Assembly (NCBI RefSeq): GCF_030867145.1
Contig: NC_134415.1
Span: 69,035,300 to 69,099,299, forward strand
Length of the DNA: 64,000 bases
Origin: Opisthocomus hoazin
Taxonomy: Eukaryota > Chordata > Aves > Opisthocomiformes > Opisthocomidae
Reading direction: 5' to 3'
The notes under the pieces are model-generated. The model was not told the DNA's origin, did not search any database, and saw only the letters and a program-made list of their open reading frames with translations. A program made the translations under genes and the position numbers. Below are positions 1-12,717 of this stretch, piece by piece; position 1 is the stretch's first letter; every line of letters starts with the position of its first letter.

Positions 1-1295
1 TGAATTTGTTCTACACAGAATTTGGATCTGATGAACACTCTCTTTTCAGAAGACTGAGCCTGAGTGAACAGCAGCAGCAAGATCACCTTCAGAAAAATGG
101 AGAAATCACAGTACCAACCATTGCCCTGGACTCCGGGAGCAATGAGGCATGGAGGAGATGAAATGTCTGGAGGATCCCAGAGGCAAACCACCCCTAACCT
201 GCAGGAAGTCCTGCTTCCCCTCATTCACCACTTACCGGCCATTCCTACCAATATGCTTTGGAAGAACTGCTGCAAATATGGAGATCAGTGTGACTCTAAA
301 GATGATAAAGACTTGTCATCTGAAGTTTTCATCAGGCTCATTGTGGAAAACAGCTGCAGTGATTTAAGGTATCATGCCTACTGTGCCAGTGATTACCTAC
401 TGCACAGCTAAACGGGCATTCAGGGGTACCCAAACAGCTTGGTTTTAACATCTTTGCAGCCGCAAAACAATAAGCAGCTGGAGGTAACTCTTCATATCAG
501 GGCGGCTCTTTCCAAAATAACTGTTTGTCTACATCCTTATTTAAATCAGGCACTAGTCCAATAGCTATTTTAAGCCAACACTGTTCTCAAAATGACGAAG
601 CCTTCCCCCAAAAACCCCTGGTAGCTCATTGCCATCTTTGCACCACCACCTCTCTTTCAGCAGCACAAGTATTCATGCGCCTGTACCACAAACCAGATGG
701 GGGACCAGGTGTGACAGAAGACTCACCATCTTGTCGGTTTTCAGTGGTGTCAGTCCCTGATCTGGCTCATACGGCCACAGAGCATTTGTGCTGGCAGGAG
801 GGGCAGGGGCAGTGTGGGCAGGAGAATGAGGAAGGCAGAAGAGGGGACAGGGACAGCTTCTTTCAATGTCAGTGGCTTGTTTCTCGACAGCACCCCCAGT
901 GCTTATATCAACTGAGCAACAGAGCATCCAGAAATGAGCTGCCAGGCAAAGGGACTGCGTAGGGCTTTTCTTTAATCAAACAGTGAGAAAAGGGAAGAGG
1001 AGATTTGTTTCTTTTGTTTTTTAATGAGATTAATTAACATAAACTTTTGGACCAATAAATATATTCATCTCTGAAAGTTTTTTGGTTATATGATAAGCAT
1101 GGTTTCCACATGAAATTTCCAGTTTTAAGTATTCACCTAGGCTATATTTGACAGCTACATTAATAATATCTTACAATATATACCTGAATAGTAATATTCC
1201 TAGTAACAGATATGGTGAGACATAGGAGTAACAAAATCCCAAGTGGTTTACTTACTTACGTAAAGTTAATGTAGTATTTTTAATTAGATCTTGGG
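1..1295. other. Unassigned upstream DNA, no supported gene
   Basis: No recognisable gene or repeat family. A 115-codon open frame (64-411, +) and a 145-codon frame (525-962, +) exist, but neither resembles a family I know. They have no convincing splice context and end in ordinary non-coding sequence. The part from about 980 to 1290 is AT-rich. In other vertebrates the neighbour on this side of SAMD3 is TMEM200A; I see no TMEM200A coding sequence here. Confidence 0.5.
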
Positions 1296-2470
1296 TGTTC
1301 GGGGGAATGGTGTGCAGCTCCATATCAAGGTGAACAATTGTCTCAAACATCCATCTGGAGAAATGGAGACAGGCACGCTCGAATTAAGCAAACTCCTAAG
1401 TCAGGCAAGGAAGTTAAGCACTTGTGTGAGGCTGCAGCCAGTCTTGGAGGGGGTGCGGGGGCGGGGGCTGCTGAGACTACCAAGGCACCCCCCCCCCCCA
1501 CATACGGCCATCAACCATCAACTCATTTGGAGCGGGAAGAACAACACTCTGATTAATGGTTGTTGAATAGCAGCCAGTGCTCCAGATAAGGAACATCTTT
1601 TGGCTACAGACCTGCTCAGCCGAGGACACTGAATCACCCCCTGTCAGAAGAACAAACACTTGGCATCTTTAACCAAGGATATGCTGGAGCAACTGGACAT
1701 TGAGAAGGGCAGTTAATCAGAATGTTTTATGTATGCTGCAAACTTGGCAGCAGAACTAAGAATTCATGTATCCTTAGTCGAACTACCCTCATTATAATAC
1801 TAATAATCAGACCCCCTGAGCTGGAGACCCTGGCCCAAGCAAAGACCCTTATTCACCAACCATGTGAAGTAAAAAGGGAGGATGCTGTGACTTTAAACAG
1901 AGACGAGACGTGTAAGGACCAATGGGGAAAGAGAGTGATTAAGAGTAACTGTGAAAGTACTGACAACTGCTGCTCAAAATGTGTAAACGTTTACCACAGG
2001 TTAGTCAAAGTGTGCTTGATTTCTGGGAAACTACCAAGCACCCAGGCTTGTGCAACCCTGAAATCAAGCTCCTTGGCATGTGCCCATCACTGCAGGACCC
2101 CGACCACCAGCAGAGACCATCGCTGGATCCAAGGGTGGTGATATCTTTTATCTTTCCTTTTGTTTTCCTCTCCTTTTCAATCTCTGACTTTCTAGGCACA
2201 CAAGGGTAATGTTGTTGCAAGTTTGTCAATCATCTGCTATATTTTGTAGTTTGCTGTAAGTTTTGCCAGATCAATATCCATTCTAACCCCAATGTATTAA
2301 AAGTAATGTTGTTATAAAGTCACAAAGTTACCATCTTTTGTAATCTCACTGAATTCCAAGTCAAGCTTTGTTTTTAGTCAAGCCTCTTGGGTCATTTGTC
2401 ATGACTCCTGGGTACTGCACAGAGAATTGAAAAAGCTCACCTCCCCTTACCCACCGAGTGGGACAGGACA
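1296..2470 (+). mobile_element. Endogenous retrovirus LTR-like repeat, copy A
   Basis: This block of about 1.2 kb aligns by eye along most of its length with copy B at 10045-11384. Both share the segment around CAGATAAGGAACATC, then CACCCCCTGTCAGAAGAAC, then CTCATTATAATACTAA, then a GGATCCAAGGGTGGT stretch, and both end at GTGGGACAGGACA. I call it a solitary LTR or LTR-plus-leader of an avian endogenous retrovirus, because it is non-coding, about 1.2 kb long and has CCAAT-type promoter sequence. Family and exact ends are unresolved and no target-site duplication was found. The central block (about 1875-2010) differs from copy B and instead matches the repeat at 8180-8430. Copy A also lacks about 120 bases that copy B has at 10139-10259. 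Confidence 0.6.
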
Positions 2471-5400
2471 AATGGCTATTCTGGTCTTCCATTCAAAAAG
2501 GAAAACAAAGTAATTTTAATAGGTTTTCTTGCATTCTGATCACAAATGTTGTAATTTTATGGTGTTCATAAATACTTATTTGAATATGTATGCCTATCTT
2601 TATACTACTGTATCCATAAAAGCTTACTAATATATCTGAGTGTGAGTAAGCTGTCTGTGATCTCTTTTGGTATGATCCCAAGGATGATGCAAATGAGAAA
2701 ACAGTGACTGGGAATATCAATATAATAATAATGTGATGTGTTATGGAAAGAAAAGTTATTTCAAAATGAAATTTTCCTGGTGTTTGTCAGAGAAAGATGA
2801 AATGAAGAATGTGGCAGCATTGACCGTCTCTCACAGAAGCACCCCTGTGCCATTTGCTGGCTAGAAAAGTGCCTTCATTCCTGATTTTGTTAAAGCTAGC
2901 CCATGGGCCTTGGAGGAGGGGGGGAGATCTTGGCATACCGATTATCCTTGACTGCAGAACCATGTATACCAAAGTATTTCTTTTTGTATTTGGCCACTGT
3001 GTATAGCTAAATACAAATGACTTGCAATGTGTGTAGCTGTTTGGGATAGGCATTTGCTTAAAATTATTAGCATTTTAACAGTGAAATGAGGTTTTGACAT
3101 TAGCACACTACTTAAGACATATGCAGAAGAATTTCACACCTCTTTGGGTGTTGTATTGCTTCAGTCTGACTGTCTGCAATGCAAACACGACCTACAGTCA
3201 GAAAAGATTTATTTATAAAATACGTAGGTTTAGGAGCCACAAAATGAGTGAACAAAGCTAAACCAGTGAACCTTTATATTTTTCCCATATACGCTGTAAC
3301 CACCTGAGACTGAATCACAAAGCTGATTACTTTTAGCTATTTTGGAAAACAAGTTTGACTTCATTAATTCACCATACAAGAATAACACAAACATTATGTG
3401 ACTGATTTGAATGCACTCTATCTACCTGTCTTCAGCCTGGAGTGAGATGTTTACTTTCCCTGGAGATCCTCACCCTGGCTGCTCTCCTGGAGAAGGCGTT
3501 TAAGATGAGGCCAAGCCTTTTCTGATACCCCTTCCCCTCCAAATGACTATCCCATCCCAGTCTGTAATGGTTGACAGACTGAAGGTGTAAAGCATGTTCC
3601 CAAAACCTTGCTCAGACTAATCTGAAGCAGGGATTTAAGAGAAATTTTCAGGTATCCTATGTGCTAACCAAGAGGCTTTGGGACAACTCAAAGTGAATCT
3701 CTCAGACTGAGAAGTTCCTCTTTACAAAAATAATTCAGAAGTCCTGAAAAGTGTAGATTACAGCAATCAACTGGTGTGTGGGCTCACTAATTCATAGACT
3801 GTCTAAGGATACAATCTCAGTCTACTCTTAGACTGGGAAACTTCAACCGTTGTTGCTAGAACAAATGGGTATACATAAGATAGGTCCCTATGTCTTTGGG
3901 GTTTGTTTGGGTTTTTTTCTGAAGGCATCATAAAGTAGCTGGAAAAGAGGCAAAAAGCAGGATGAAACAGACCTCTGAAGTGGGCTTGTGAACTCTTTTA
4001 CTTATGTCATGGCTACCTTATAACAAAAACAGTAATGGGAATTTACAGAAATTCAAACTCCCTACTTCCCTGTTTCCATCTTGCAGATAGAGATTGTTGG
4101 TTACCTTTCCATTGGTGGATTCAGCTAAAGTTCTTGTGTCAGATGTATTTACATGACTTCTTCAACTGGATGTGATAAGGAGACAGGAACACACAGGCAG
4201 TGGGCGGTAATGACCAGTTTGTTATGGTAATATTGTGAACTGTACGGCTACAACCTGAAGAAACGGGATATGTATGTCCTAAACATCAAGGAACTAAATA
4301 AATGCAATTACCCCATGGGGACATCTATTTTGGATCAGTAATGCATTAGTTAGTTCATCCTCTAGAACACCCTGTAAATAAAGAGTTTTCCCCAAAGGAT
4401 GCCAAATTAGTTTAGCTGCTGCTTCTAATGTATAAAATAGGCCTACGAGACAGCCTGCTTTGTTTTTACCATCCAGCTTGGTCATATCCACCTCACCTGG
4501 CTTCATATGCCAACACAACTCATTCACACAAAAATCTATGGCTTACTGGATCCATCATTATGAATTAATAGTACAAAAAAATCCTGTGTATCGTAAAATG
4601 TGTTAAAACTTAATTATTCATCACTGTCTCTGTATTCGTGGGATGGATAAACTGGAGGAGGAATGCTGTCAGTGGTTAGTAACCACATAATTCAGCAATC
4701 TTCAATCATGCAAAGACAGCAATCCAGAAGTGCTTGGCAGTGGTGCGCACTGCTTAGCAGTAGTGCTCCGCTCTTTGACTCGGTGATTCCTAACAGAAAT
4801 CGGTGTCTCTTACCAGGGACCTCCCTGGCTCCTCCTGCCCAGGGGTGTCCTGCCCCGCTCGCTGGGGGAGGAAGGGAGAGCTGGTGCAGGAGGGACCGGC
4901 CATGCCCCAAGACACCCCATGGCTGTCGATCTTCAGCACAGGCTAAAGAAAAACCAGAGGTGTCTTCGCCTGAGCTAGTCAGGCCTGGTTCCTGTGCTTC
5001 AAACACATTCACTTGCCTTACTCTTTCAAAGTGCTGATGAGCTGCAAGCATCCTACTGACTATTCATAAGGTGTAGCAAGCTCTAGTTTTCCCAGTTATT
5101 CAGTCACAGCTCAAAAAGGGGCCTCTGGACCGATTCTTACTGGCTGGCCAAAACCAATTGCCTGAGGTCACCTGTCTTTACCAATGAAGGCAGTTTGTTT
5201 GGTTTCAGGGTTTTCTTGTATGTCTCCCCAGTAGTTCTCACTCCTCTACCTGGATGATTCATCCAACTGATCAAATACCAGGAGAATTCAAAAACTTCGT
5301 TGAGGTTCTTGTTTCTTTGTGCCTGGTAAACATTTCTGGACCTAGCTAGTAGCTCTTTCTGAGGTTGGGCTGTCTCAGAAATGCAGCCATGTCTGATGAT

Positions 5401-8179
5401 GGTACGTTTCATAGAGACCAACAAATCTGCTTCTCAGCGAGAAGTCAAATTCTGACTTTTGGCATGATTGAGGCACTACTTGACAATATCTTGCGTTGAT
5501 GCAAGACTTGTTTTAAAGAGATGTGCAGATGTTCATTGCAGTCCCTATGAATCTGGAAGGGCAGTACAAGTTCTGAGGGACAAATCCTCCTACGTATTTT
5601 TTCCACTTTAAAATGTATTCCAACTGTACTGGTGTGTTGCTTCACTGTTTAAACATGGCTGAAAAAATCTTGCTTTAAGTGGAGGGTGTCAAACAGAATA
5701 AGAACAATTAAAGAATGTGAACAAAATTCAAGTGATACATTTTATAACATCTCTTGTGTACCAAAGGTGTAGATCACTTGCTGGGAAAACCATGTAAATG
5801 CCGTGTATCCACGTGGTTCTACATGGGAGCCCCAACTGATGTCATAGTTCGGCTATGCAGACTCACTTAAGGATATGCATCACTTTCTAGATGTTACTTA
5901 GGCTACAAAGGTTTCTGTATCCATCCCTTAGGAACAACAGACATCAGCTTTGTCAAACATTAGCACCTTCGAGGACCTGCCAACCGAACCACTTACAAAC
6001 TGCCACCAAATCTTTTTTGTCAGAATAGACTCAGTAAGCTGTGATTTTCAGTTAACCTTAACAATTTTTTGTAAGGTCACTGTGACTGATTGCTGATTCA
6101 GTAATAGAACCTTGCACCCATCCTTCTCAGTAATTAATGGATTAGCCTCGTTGCTATGAGTATTCCATATCTTATTAGTCTTATTAACTAGGAAAGCTGG
6201 AATGGGCTTCGGATGGAAACAAGAGTAACCTTGAAAGAAGCAGAGTCAGTATAATCTGAGCAAGATGATTTGAGGGAAAGGATATGGGTACATTCCCCAG
6301 GTTTTTTTGAAGGTGGAAAGGTTGTACTCAGTTTGGGTTTCTGGCCTAACTTTGCAAATCAATGCTCCATTAAGATAGAAATCTTCATTGTTGTAATGCG
6401 TTGTAACAATTATCAATCTATGCCTCAATAAATCTAGGGATACGGTTCTACTGTCTATTTTCACCTGGTTGGCCAGGGAGTTGGTTAAAGACACTGATCT
6501 ATCCATAACCCACCATACCAAAAAAATAATATTTTCACCTTAGCCTGCTCTGCTGATTGCCTGATCACACAGACGGCTGCAAAGAAGAGGGCTGGATTAT
6601 GACTGCTGTGATTTAGGCTACTGTGGAATCACACTGCAGGGCTTAAATGTCAGAGGTCTCTGCACTGCTCAATGACAGGAGCTGGAGTCCTTTGCTAAGC
6701 CAGCAAACAGTGACATGATCAACAGTACTGATGGTCTTGGTGAGAAATTTGTACTTCTGCGAGGAAAGAAATGTCAGTGTGATATCAATTAGAAGAAGAA
6801 ATCATTTTTTTCTTTAGTTTTGTGAAGCAGCCCCTGCGTTGTATTGAAGATCTTCAGTCTGTTTGCTTTCTTTGTGGTACATGAGATCGCATTTTTGTGA
6901 TTCATGAATTTTTAACCTTGATTTGATTTTTTTCTTGTTCTCAATATCCAGTGTCCTGGTTTTGGACAGTACAATAACTCTCTATTTTTAATTTGACACA
7001 GTTTTCTTAAAATTTAATATAAAAGGGTTTGATTTTACAGGAGCTTAATATTCAGAAGTTATGTTTTTTTAAAAATAAAGGCATTTTCTCCTAGAGCTAA
7101 ATGTATTATTTCATGGCTTGTTCACTGTTGCCAGTGATAGCAAGGATAGAGTCTCAGCTGCATGACTATTACATCACCTTAGAATATAGTAAAATTAACC
7201 TTGTTTTCTTCCTTTCAAATTACCAAACAGCTCGTACAGCTGTAACAGAGAGAAGAACTTCGTACTTGGGTTGAATCTTGTTGTTGAAGTGGGACAGCTC
7301 ATTTTTCCAGTAGCATTGTAGATAGTACAGACAAAAATATTTTTAAAGTTCATATAGTAAAAACTTGGATACTAGAAACAACTTGGATACTAGAAACAGC
7401 ATATTTAATCAGAAGCACAGGCATTAAAGAAGAAGTTGATTTTTTTATAATATTCTTCGGAGTTCATTCCTGCAGCAGAGGAATTTGTCTGCTTGATAAG
7501 GTCAATCGACAGGCATTAGAACCATTAATACTCCTCTTGACTCTGATCAAGGTTTAGAAGGACTGTCTAGCTTGTTTCTCTTTATCTACAGATGAGTAAT
7601 GGTTGTGCCTGTTTTCTGGCTAGATCTTGTTACATAGCCTTAGCCTTAGGTGAGATGAGTTTTCTCTTGCATCTACAGTACATCTGCGTGCCTCCGGATC
7701 TTGCAGCTGCATGTGTCTTACTCTACAATGGCATAGAAATAAGGACTGAAATGTCCCCTTTAAGATTTGCTTCTACACTGATATTCAAAGTTTCTTTCCC
7801 TCCCCTCACATTGCTGCCAGAGCAAGCAGGCCTCAAAGGATCGCTGAAAGCCAGAGGGAAAGGATTAACCCCGGGGGGGGGGGGGGGACACGCTGTACCG
7901 CCCCTTGCCCCCCTCCGTATCATCCCTGCTGCAACTGGGATGGGGGGACAAGGTGCTGGTGATGTCAAACAGCTAAGAGGAGGACAGCAGAACACAAGGA
8001 ACTGATAAGGACTAGCATGGCAGCCTTGAAGAGCCACAGTTGTAATTAAAGCAAGGTACTAAGTTAAGTACAAAACAAAACAAAACTGCCGATAAAAAGA
8101 AGACTGCGTAAACTATGAGTGAACTAGCCTAATTAGCACGGTAAAAAACCTGCCCTCATGTAGTGAAAGCCATCTAGTG
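2471..8179. other. Unassigned DNA between LTR copies
   Basis: Nothing here is recognisable with confidence. It contains a GC-rich patch at 4740-4990 open in both strands, scattered - strand open frames of 66-95 codons between 4294 and 6521 that match no family I know, a perfect 18-base tandem duplication at 7363-7398 and a run of about 16 G at 7871-7887 followed by C-rich sequence. Retroviral gag, pol or env motifs could not be identified, so I do not call it the interior of a provirus. Confidence 0.4.
7363..7398. repeat. Perfect 18-base tandem duplication
   Basis: The unit ACTTGGATACTAGAAACA occurs twice, back to back, with no mismatch. This looks like a recent slippage or duplication event and is a possible length polymorphism. 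Confidence 0.9.
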
Positions 8180-8430
8180 AAAAAAACCCTTCTTCATCGA
8201 ACGTGCAGCAAAAACGAAGCATGCTGTGTAAGTTCAAGTGGAGACAAGACATGTAAGGACCAATGGGAAAGAGCGTGATTAAGCCGAACTGTAGAAGTAC
8301 TGATCACTGTTGCTCAAAATGTAGAAAAGTTCACCAGGTGTTAGCGAAGGTGTGCTAGCTTTGTGGAGTTACCACCTAGCACCCACCTCTGCACAGACAT
8401 GACATAAAGAACTGTCTGAACTCTGTCTGT
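8180..8430 (+). mobile_element. LTR-like fragment, copy E
   Basis: The stretch with GTAAGGACCAATGGG and CTCAAAATGTAGAAAAG matches the central block of copy A (about 1875-2010). The following AGTTACCACCTAGCACC segment matches copies C and D (12718-13310 and 17895-18484) instead. It is therefore a fragment of the same LTR superfamily, with a combination not seen in the other copies. The left end is approximate. Related sequence may continue a little past 8430 but was not aligned with confidence. Confidence 0.5.
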
Positions 8431-10044
8431 TGATCAGCCTTTTGCACACCATATAAGAGAACTCTGATTTTTGGGACAATGCCACCGCTTCTTCTGGACA
8501 TCTCTGTGAGCATTCAGTGCAATGCTTCATGCTAGCATGTGCCTGATAAAGGTCAGCAATAAGTTGTTGGCATTTTCTTTGTGGCGTGGGGAGGGTGACA
8601 GAAGTGGTCTCTTGGAGAGCATTCCCTGTATGTTATTGAAAAGCTTTGTGAACAGCAGATGTTCTTCTCATGATAAGTCCGCACTGGATACAAGATGACA
8701 CATTCTGCCTTCTATAAAGTTGCTTGAATATGTTTTTAATTAATGTTAAAATAGGTTGGCAGTAAGTGGAATGAAAATAATAAAGTCTCCGTAATGCATA
8801 CAAAGATTAATCTAGGAGAGCATCAAAAATGCGCACAGGATACTTTGCTTATATCTTTGGTGGGCACCAGTTCCTACTCACACTCTTGCAACTTTGAGAC
8901 CTGGCCCTGTGCAAAACGCACCACATAGCTGTGATGTGTAGATGTGCATGCATCACATTCCTCACTGTTGTACTAAAATGTACTAAAATTAACCTTCATT
9001 CCTACCTCAATGACATCAACGTAGGGGCCTGTTAAAGGCTCCTGTATTTGTAGTTTGTGATACCATTGACTCTCACAAGTCAGCATGTAAAGCAGATATA
9101 ACACTTTTCCTTCCTGAAATGTTTTGACATACAGGTTTATTCATTTAGAAGTGTCACTTCACGTTGATGGTAGCTCATTACACCATCTTGTAAAACAAGC
9201 TGCATGGTAAATTAGTGCACTTGCAATACGGATCTCCCAGCGCAGGCGTGCTGGTCAGAAACCTCATCTCTTGCTGTTGTGTAACTAACTACATCAGCAG
9301 AAATCTGGAGTATTCAAAGGTCTTTAGCTTTATCTGATTAAAAACCAACATTTTCATTCTTTGGTCTTGAAGGATTTTACCGTAAAAGTAAGTGTTGTCC
9401 TGACTCATCCTAGGAAAAATTAATTTTCATTAATTTCATTACTTTATTGCATTAATCAGGGCTGGTTAAGTCCTAACGATAGACATTCACCCTAGGTATT
9501 TGAAGAAATGGATCCCAGTTATAGGCTGTATTTATTAACAGACAGGGATCACTCACACTTAGAACTGTTCTGAATTTGACTTGAAGATATGCTGTAAATT
9601 GCTAAAACATTGTCTGTCTTTAAAATGTTGCCATTGTTGGATTTTTGTTGTTCTGACTTTTAAGAGTTGATGGGAGAATATAAATTTTCACATGTTTTAC
9701 CACATGGAGCACAGGGAACCCTTCACTGGATAGTCTTTTGATGCTACTGTAATAAATAGAATCATTAACGAAGACACATATCAGCATCCATGCTCAGTCT
9801 TTCTTGTTGCCTCCATAATGCTGCTAGAAGACAGGTGTGCTCTTTTCCTGGCTCCTTTCTCATTCATACACACAAGTGAAATCACATTTGAGAAGCATTT
9901 CAAAGTGTTTGTGTCAAGTTATGCTTAATACACACATAATCTGATTTTTTTAAAACAGCCTCTGTTTGATGGCTGTAGTTCACGTGGCGCTTTTTGAAAC
10001 GTTGGTATCTGTCCATCTGCTTTTGCAGGACTGTCCCAGGATGC
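8431..10044. other. Unassigned intergenic DNA
   Basis: No gene, RNA gene or recognisable repeat was found. The sequence is AT-rich, with short open frames only. Confidence 0.4.
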
Positions 10045-11384
10045 TGCAGAGCCCCGGATTGGAGTGAGCAATTGTCACAAACAACCATCTTGAGAAACCC
10101 AAGACAGAGACGCGCGAATTAAGCAAACTCCTAAATCAGACATTGTGCTTTGGGAGCTTCCTCATGGTTGTAAGGGACTGTGGCAGCCGAGCGGAACCCT
10201 GCGGAGGCAGGGTGACAGCTTGCGCAGCCCAGCTCTCTCCATCAGTGGTGTTACGTAGGCAAGGAAGTTAAGTGACCAGCCTTGTGGAGGCGGGGGGGGG
10301 GGGGGCTGACCACCAAGACCCCCTCCACAAACACCCACCAACTCATTTCAACAACTTTTGGGATGCACAGCAGTACCTCTTGCCCAAGGAGGGACAACAG
10401 GTACCCGAAGTGTTGAAGACAATCTCTGAACCTCAGCTGATTAATGCTTGTTGAACAGCAGCCAGGGTTCCAGATAAGGAACATCTCATGGTGACAGACC
10501 CGCTCAGCGGAGGAGGTTGTTACACTGAATCACCCCCTGTCAGAAGAACAAACACTTGGTATCTTTAACCAAGGACATGCTGGAGCAACTGGACCTTGAG
10601 AAGAACAGTTAATTAAGATGTTTTATGTATGTTGCAAACTTGGCAGCAGAACTGAAAATTCATGTATCCTTAGTCGAACTTCCCTCATTATAATACTAAA
10701 AATCAGACCCCCTGAGCTGGAGTCCCTGGCCCAAGCAAAGACCTTCACTCACTGAGCATGCCTAGTGAATTTTAGGAGCACTGTAGCTTTAAACGGGAGC
10801 AAGACGGGAACTAACCAATCCTAGTTAGGAGGGCATGGCTCATAGGCGGTACTAACATTTTTAACTGCATAAATATGAGATGTGATTGTAAGCAGGTGTG
10901 CTTGCTTTGTGGGAAACCCCCTAGCACCCAGGCTTGTGCAACCCTGAAGTACATGAAAAGGAGAGCGGGCAAGCTCCTTGGTGTGTGCCCACCACCGCAG
11001 GACCCTGACCACCAGCAGAGACCGTCGCTGGATCCAAGGGTGGTCATATCTTTTATCTTTCCTTTTGTTTTTCTCTCTTTCTATATCTCTGACTTTCTAG
11101 GCACATAAGGTAATGTTGCTGGTAGTCTGTCAATCTGTTATATTTTGGGGTTTCGTAAAATCAGACATTATGCTGTTGTAAGCTTTGCCAAGTCAATATC
11201 TGTTCTAACCCCACTGTGCTAGAAGTAATGATATGAAGTTGCAAAGTTACCATCTTTTGTAATTCCAGTGAATTTCAAGTAAAGCTTTGTAGTTTGGCTC
11301 TTAGGTCATTGTTGTGACTCCTGGGTGCGGCACAAAGAATTGAAAACTCACCTTCCCCTTTTCCCACTGAGTGGGACAGGACAC
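10045..11384 (+). mobile_element. Endogenous retrovirus LTR-like repeat, copy B
   Basis: This is the second full copy of the copy A family in the same orientation. It has a G run at 10292-10306 followed by C-rich sequence, then the shared CACCCCCTGTCAGAAGAAC and CTCATTATAATACTAA segments, and it ends at GTGGGACAGGACA. Its central block (about 10755-10895) includes CTAACCAATCC and a TATA-like CATAAATATGAG. This block is unlike copy A and resembles copies C and D. The A-B spacing (about 7.6 kb) would suit a provirus, but the differing central blocks and the lack of recognisable interior genes argue that these are separate insertions. Confidence 0.6.
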
Positions 11385-12230
11385 GTACTAGTCTCCTCAT
11401 AGGATAAAGCAGTGACTTTTCCACCATTTTAATGTATCTCTCTACTTTTACACTACTTGGTTGATAAGGCAAGTATCTTTCTGCTTTGCATTCAGTTTTG
11501 TCTTCCAAGTTTTTGAAGCCTTTTTTTTTTGCCCTACTCTTTGCAAGGAAGTAAGAAGTGTGACAGGAAGGTGTGATTTTTAATTTACACCAGAGTTCTC
11601 AACAAATAATGACTTTTCACACCCTGTTATTGCTGCTTAGCCTGGGGGAGGAGTTGTACGGCTACTGTTGTCATATCAAATTAAATCCACTCATGTAATT
11701 CAGGAATACATTCCTCTTAAACTTAACCCTTTTAAGTTGCCAAAGTCTACTGGCACAAGAGCACAAGCTGAAGGGCATCTGTTTTGAGGCTCTCTGCTGT
11801 TGAAGGATCAAAATGGAAATGTTCTTATTCAAGGATGCTGTGCATTTTTTTTGGTAGTGCAGTGGACCAGAACATGATAAGGTTTATGTGGGTGAATCCT
11901 CACGTTAGCCTGGAGTTCACTGCAGGCTCAGGACATGTTCATGGATGTATTTTAAGAAAGAAAATGCTTGGCCAACGATGCCAGACACTCCTGTTCTCAT
12001 CTGAAAAACTTCCTTGAATAATTTCCTCTGTAGTTGTTTTCTGTGGATTGCAAGCATGGTCATGGAGCACTTGGTGCTCCTTTGTGTAGTAGAACTAAAA
12101 CACATTAATAAGAAAATCACCCTCGGAGAGAGTTCTTTTCTGTTGAACTGGAAGAGTAGGACAAGCTTTGCCTTTGTAAGTAATCTTCTCTTGAGGATGT
12201 TGCTGTTGATTTTGGTAAGCGGTGTAGCCC
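11385..12230. other. Unassigned DNA
   Basis: No gene or repeat is recognised. Open frames of 73-111 codons occur on both strands at 11.8-12.25 kb without recognisable protein features. Confidence 0.4.
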
Positions 12231-12717
12231 TGTAGTTGGTTGAACTCAGCATTATATAAGTATGTACAGAAGGTCAGTCTGACCTGAGTATTTAGCTAAA
12301 ATATGTACTCTAGGCTTAATGGAAGGCCAAGATATATGTTAAATTGACAAGGGTGATTAAAGCAGGAACATCTAATCAGGAAGTACTGTCCTTGGGAACA
12401 AACTTTCCAAAGTCTTGGAAAACTATGTAAACTAATTAAGATGTTTTGGGACAATTTGGAACTGTCAGCAGAAGAATGATAAAGCATGCCTAAATCAACT
12501 ATCCTCATTATAGCACTAGAAATGACACCCCTTGAGCTGGAGACCCCGTCCCAAGCAGAGACCCTTAACCTCGAGCATGCATAGTAGATGAAAATGATTG
12601 TGAAAACATACGTAAACTACTAACCAATTGCTGTGTAGTAGGTGTTGCTAGGGGAAGTACTAACTCTGTCTGCATTGTGTAAATTCTGTTACAAGTGTGT
12701 CAGAAAGGTGTGCTAGC
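12231..12717 (+). mobile_element. LTR-like repeat, copy C1, 3' truncated
   Basis: It begins TGTAGTTGGTTGAACTCAGC and runs through AATCAGGAAGTACTGTCC and CACCCCTTGAGCTGGAGA. It follows the same order as copy C2 immediately downstream, but stops at GGTGTGCTAG, where C2 starts. The part of the LTR after this motif (AGTTACCACCTAGCACC onward) is missing from C1. The abrupt join suggests recombination between two LTRs or insertion of one next to the other. Confidence 0.6.

Noticed and set aside
64-411. 115-codon open frame as a gene
   Set aside because: No recognised domain, no splice or promoter support, and no neighbour evidence.
525-962. 145-codon open frame as a gene
   Set aside because: Composition and content look random; a shadow frame exists on the other strand.
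4663-5051. Overlapping open frames of 124 and 119 codons on opposite strands
   Set aside because: Explained by a GC-rich patch with few stops; neither matches a family I know.
1296-11384. LTR copies A and B as the two ends of one 10 kb provirus
   Set aside because: They share orientation and suitable spacing, but their central blocks belong to different types, B has 120 extra bases, and no gag, pol or env motif was recognisable between them.
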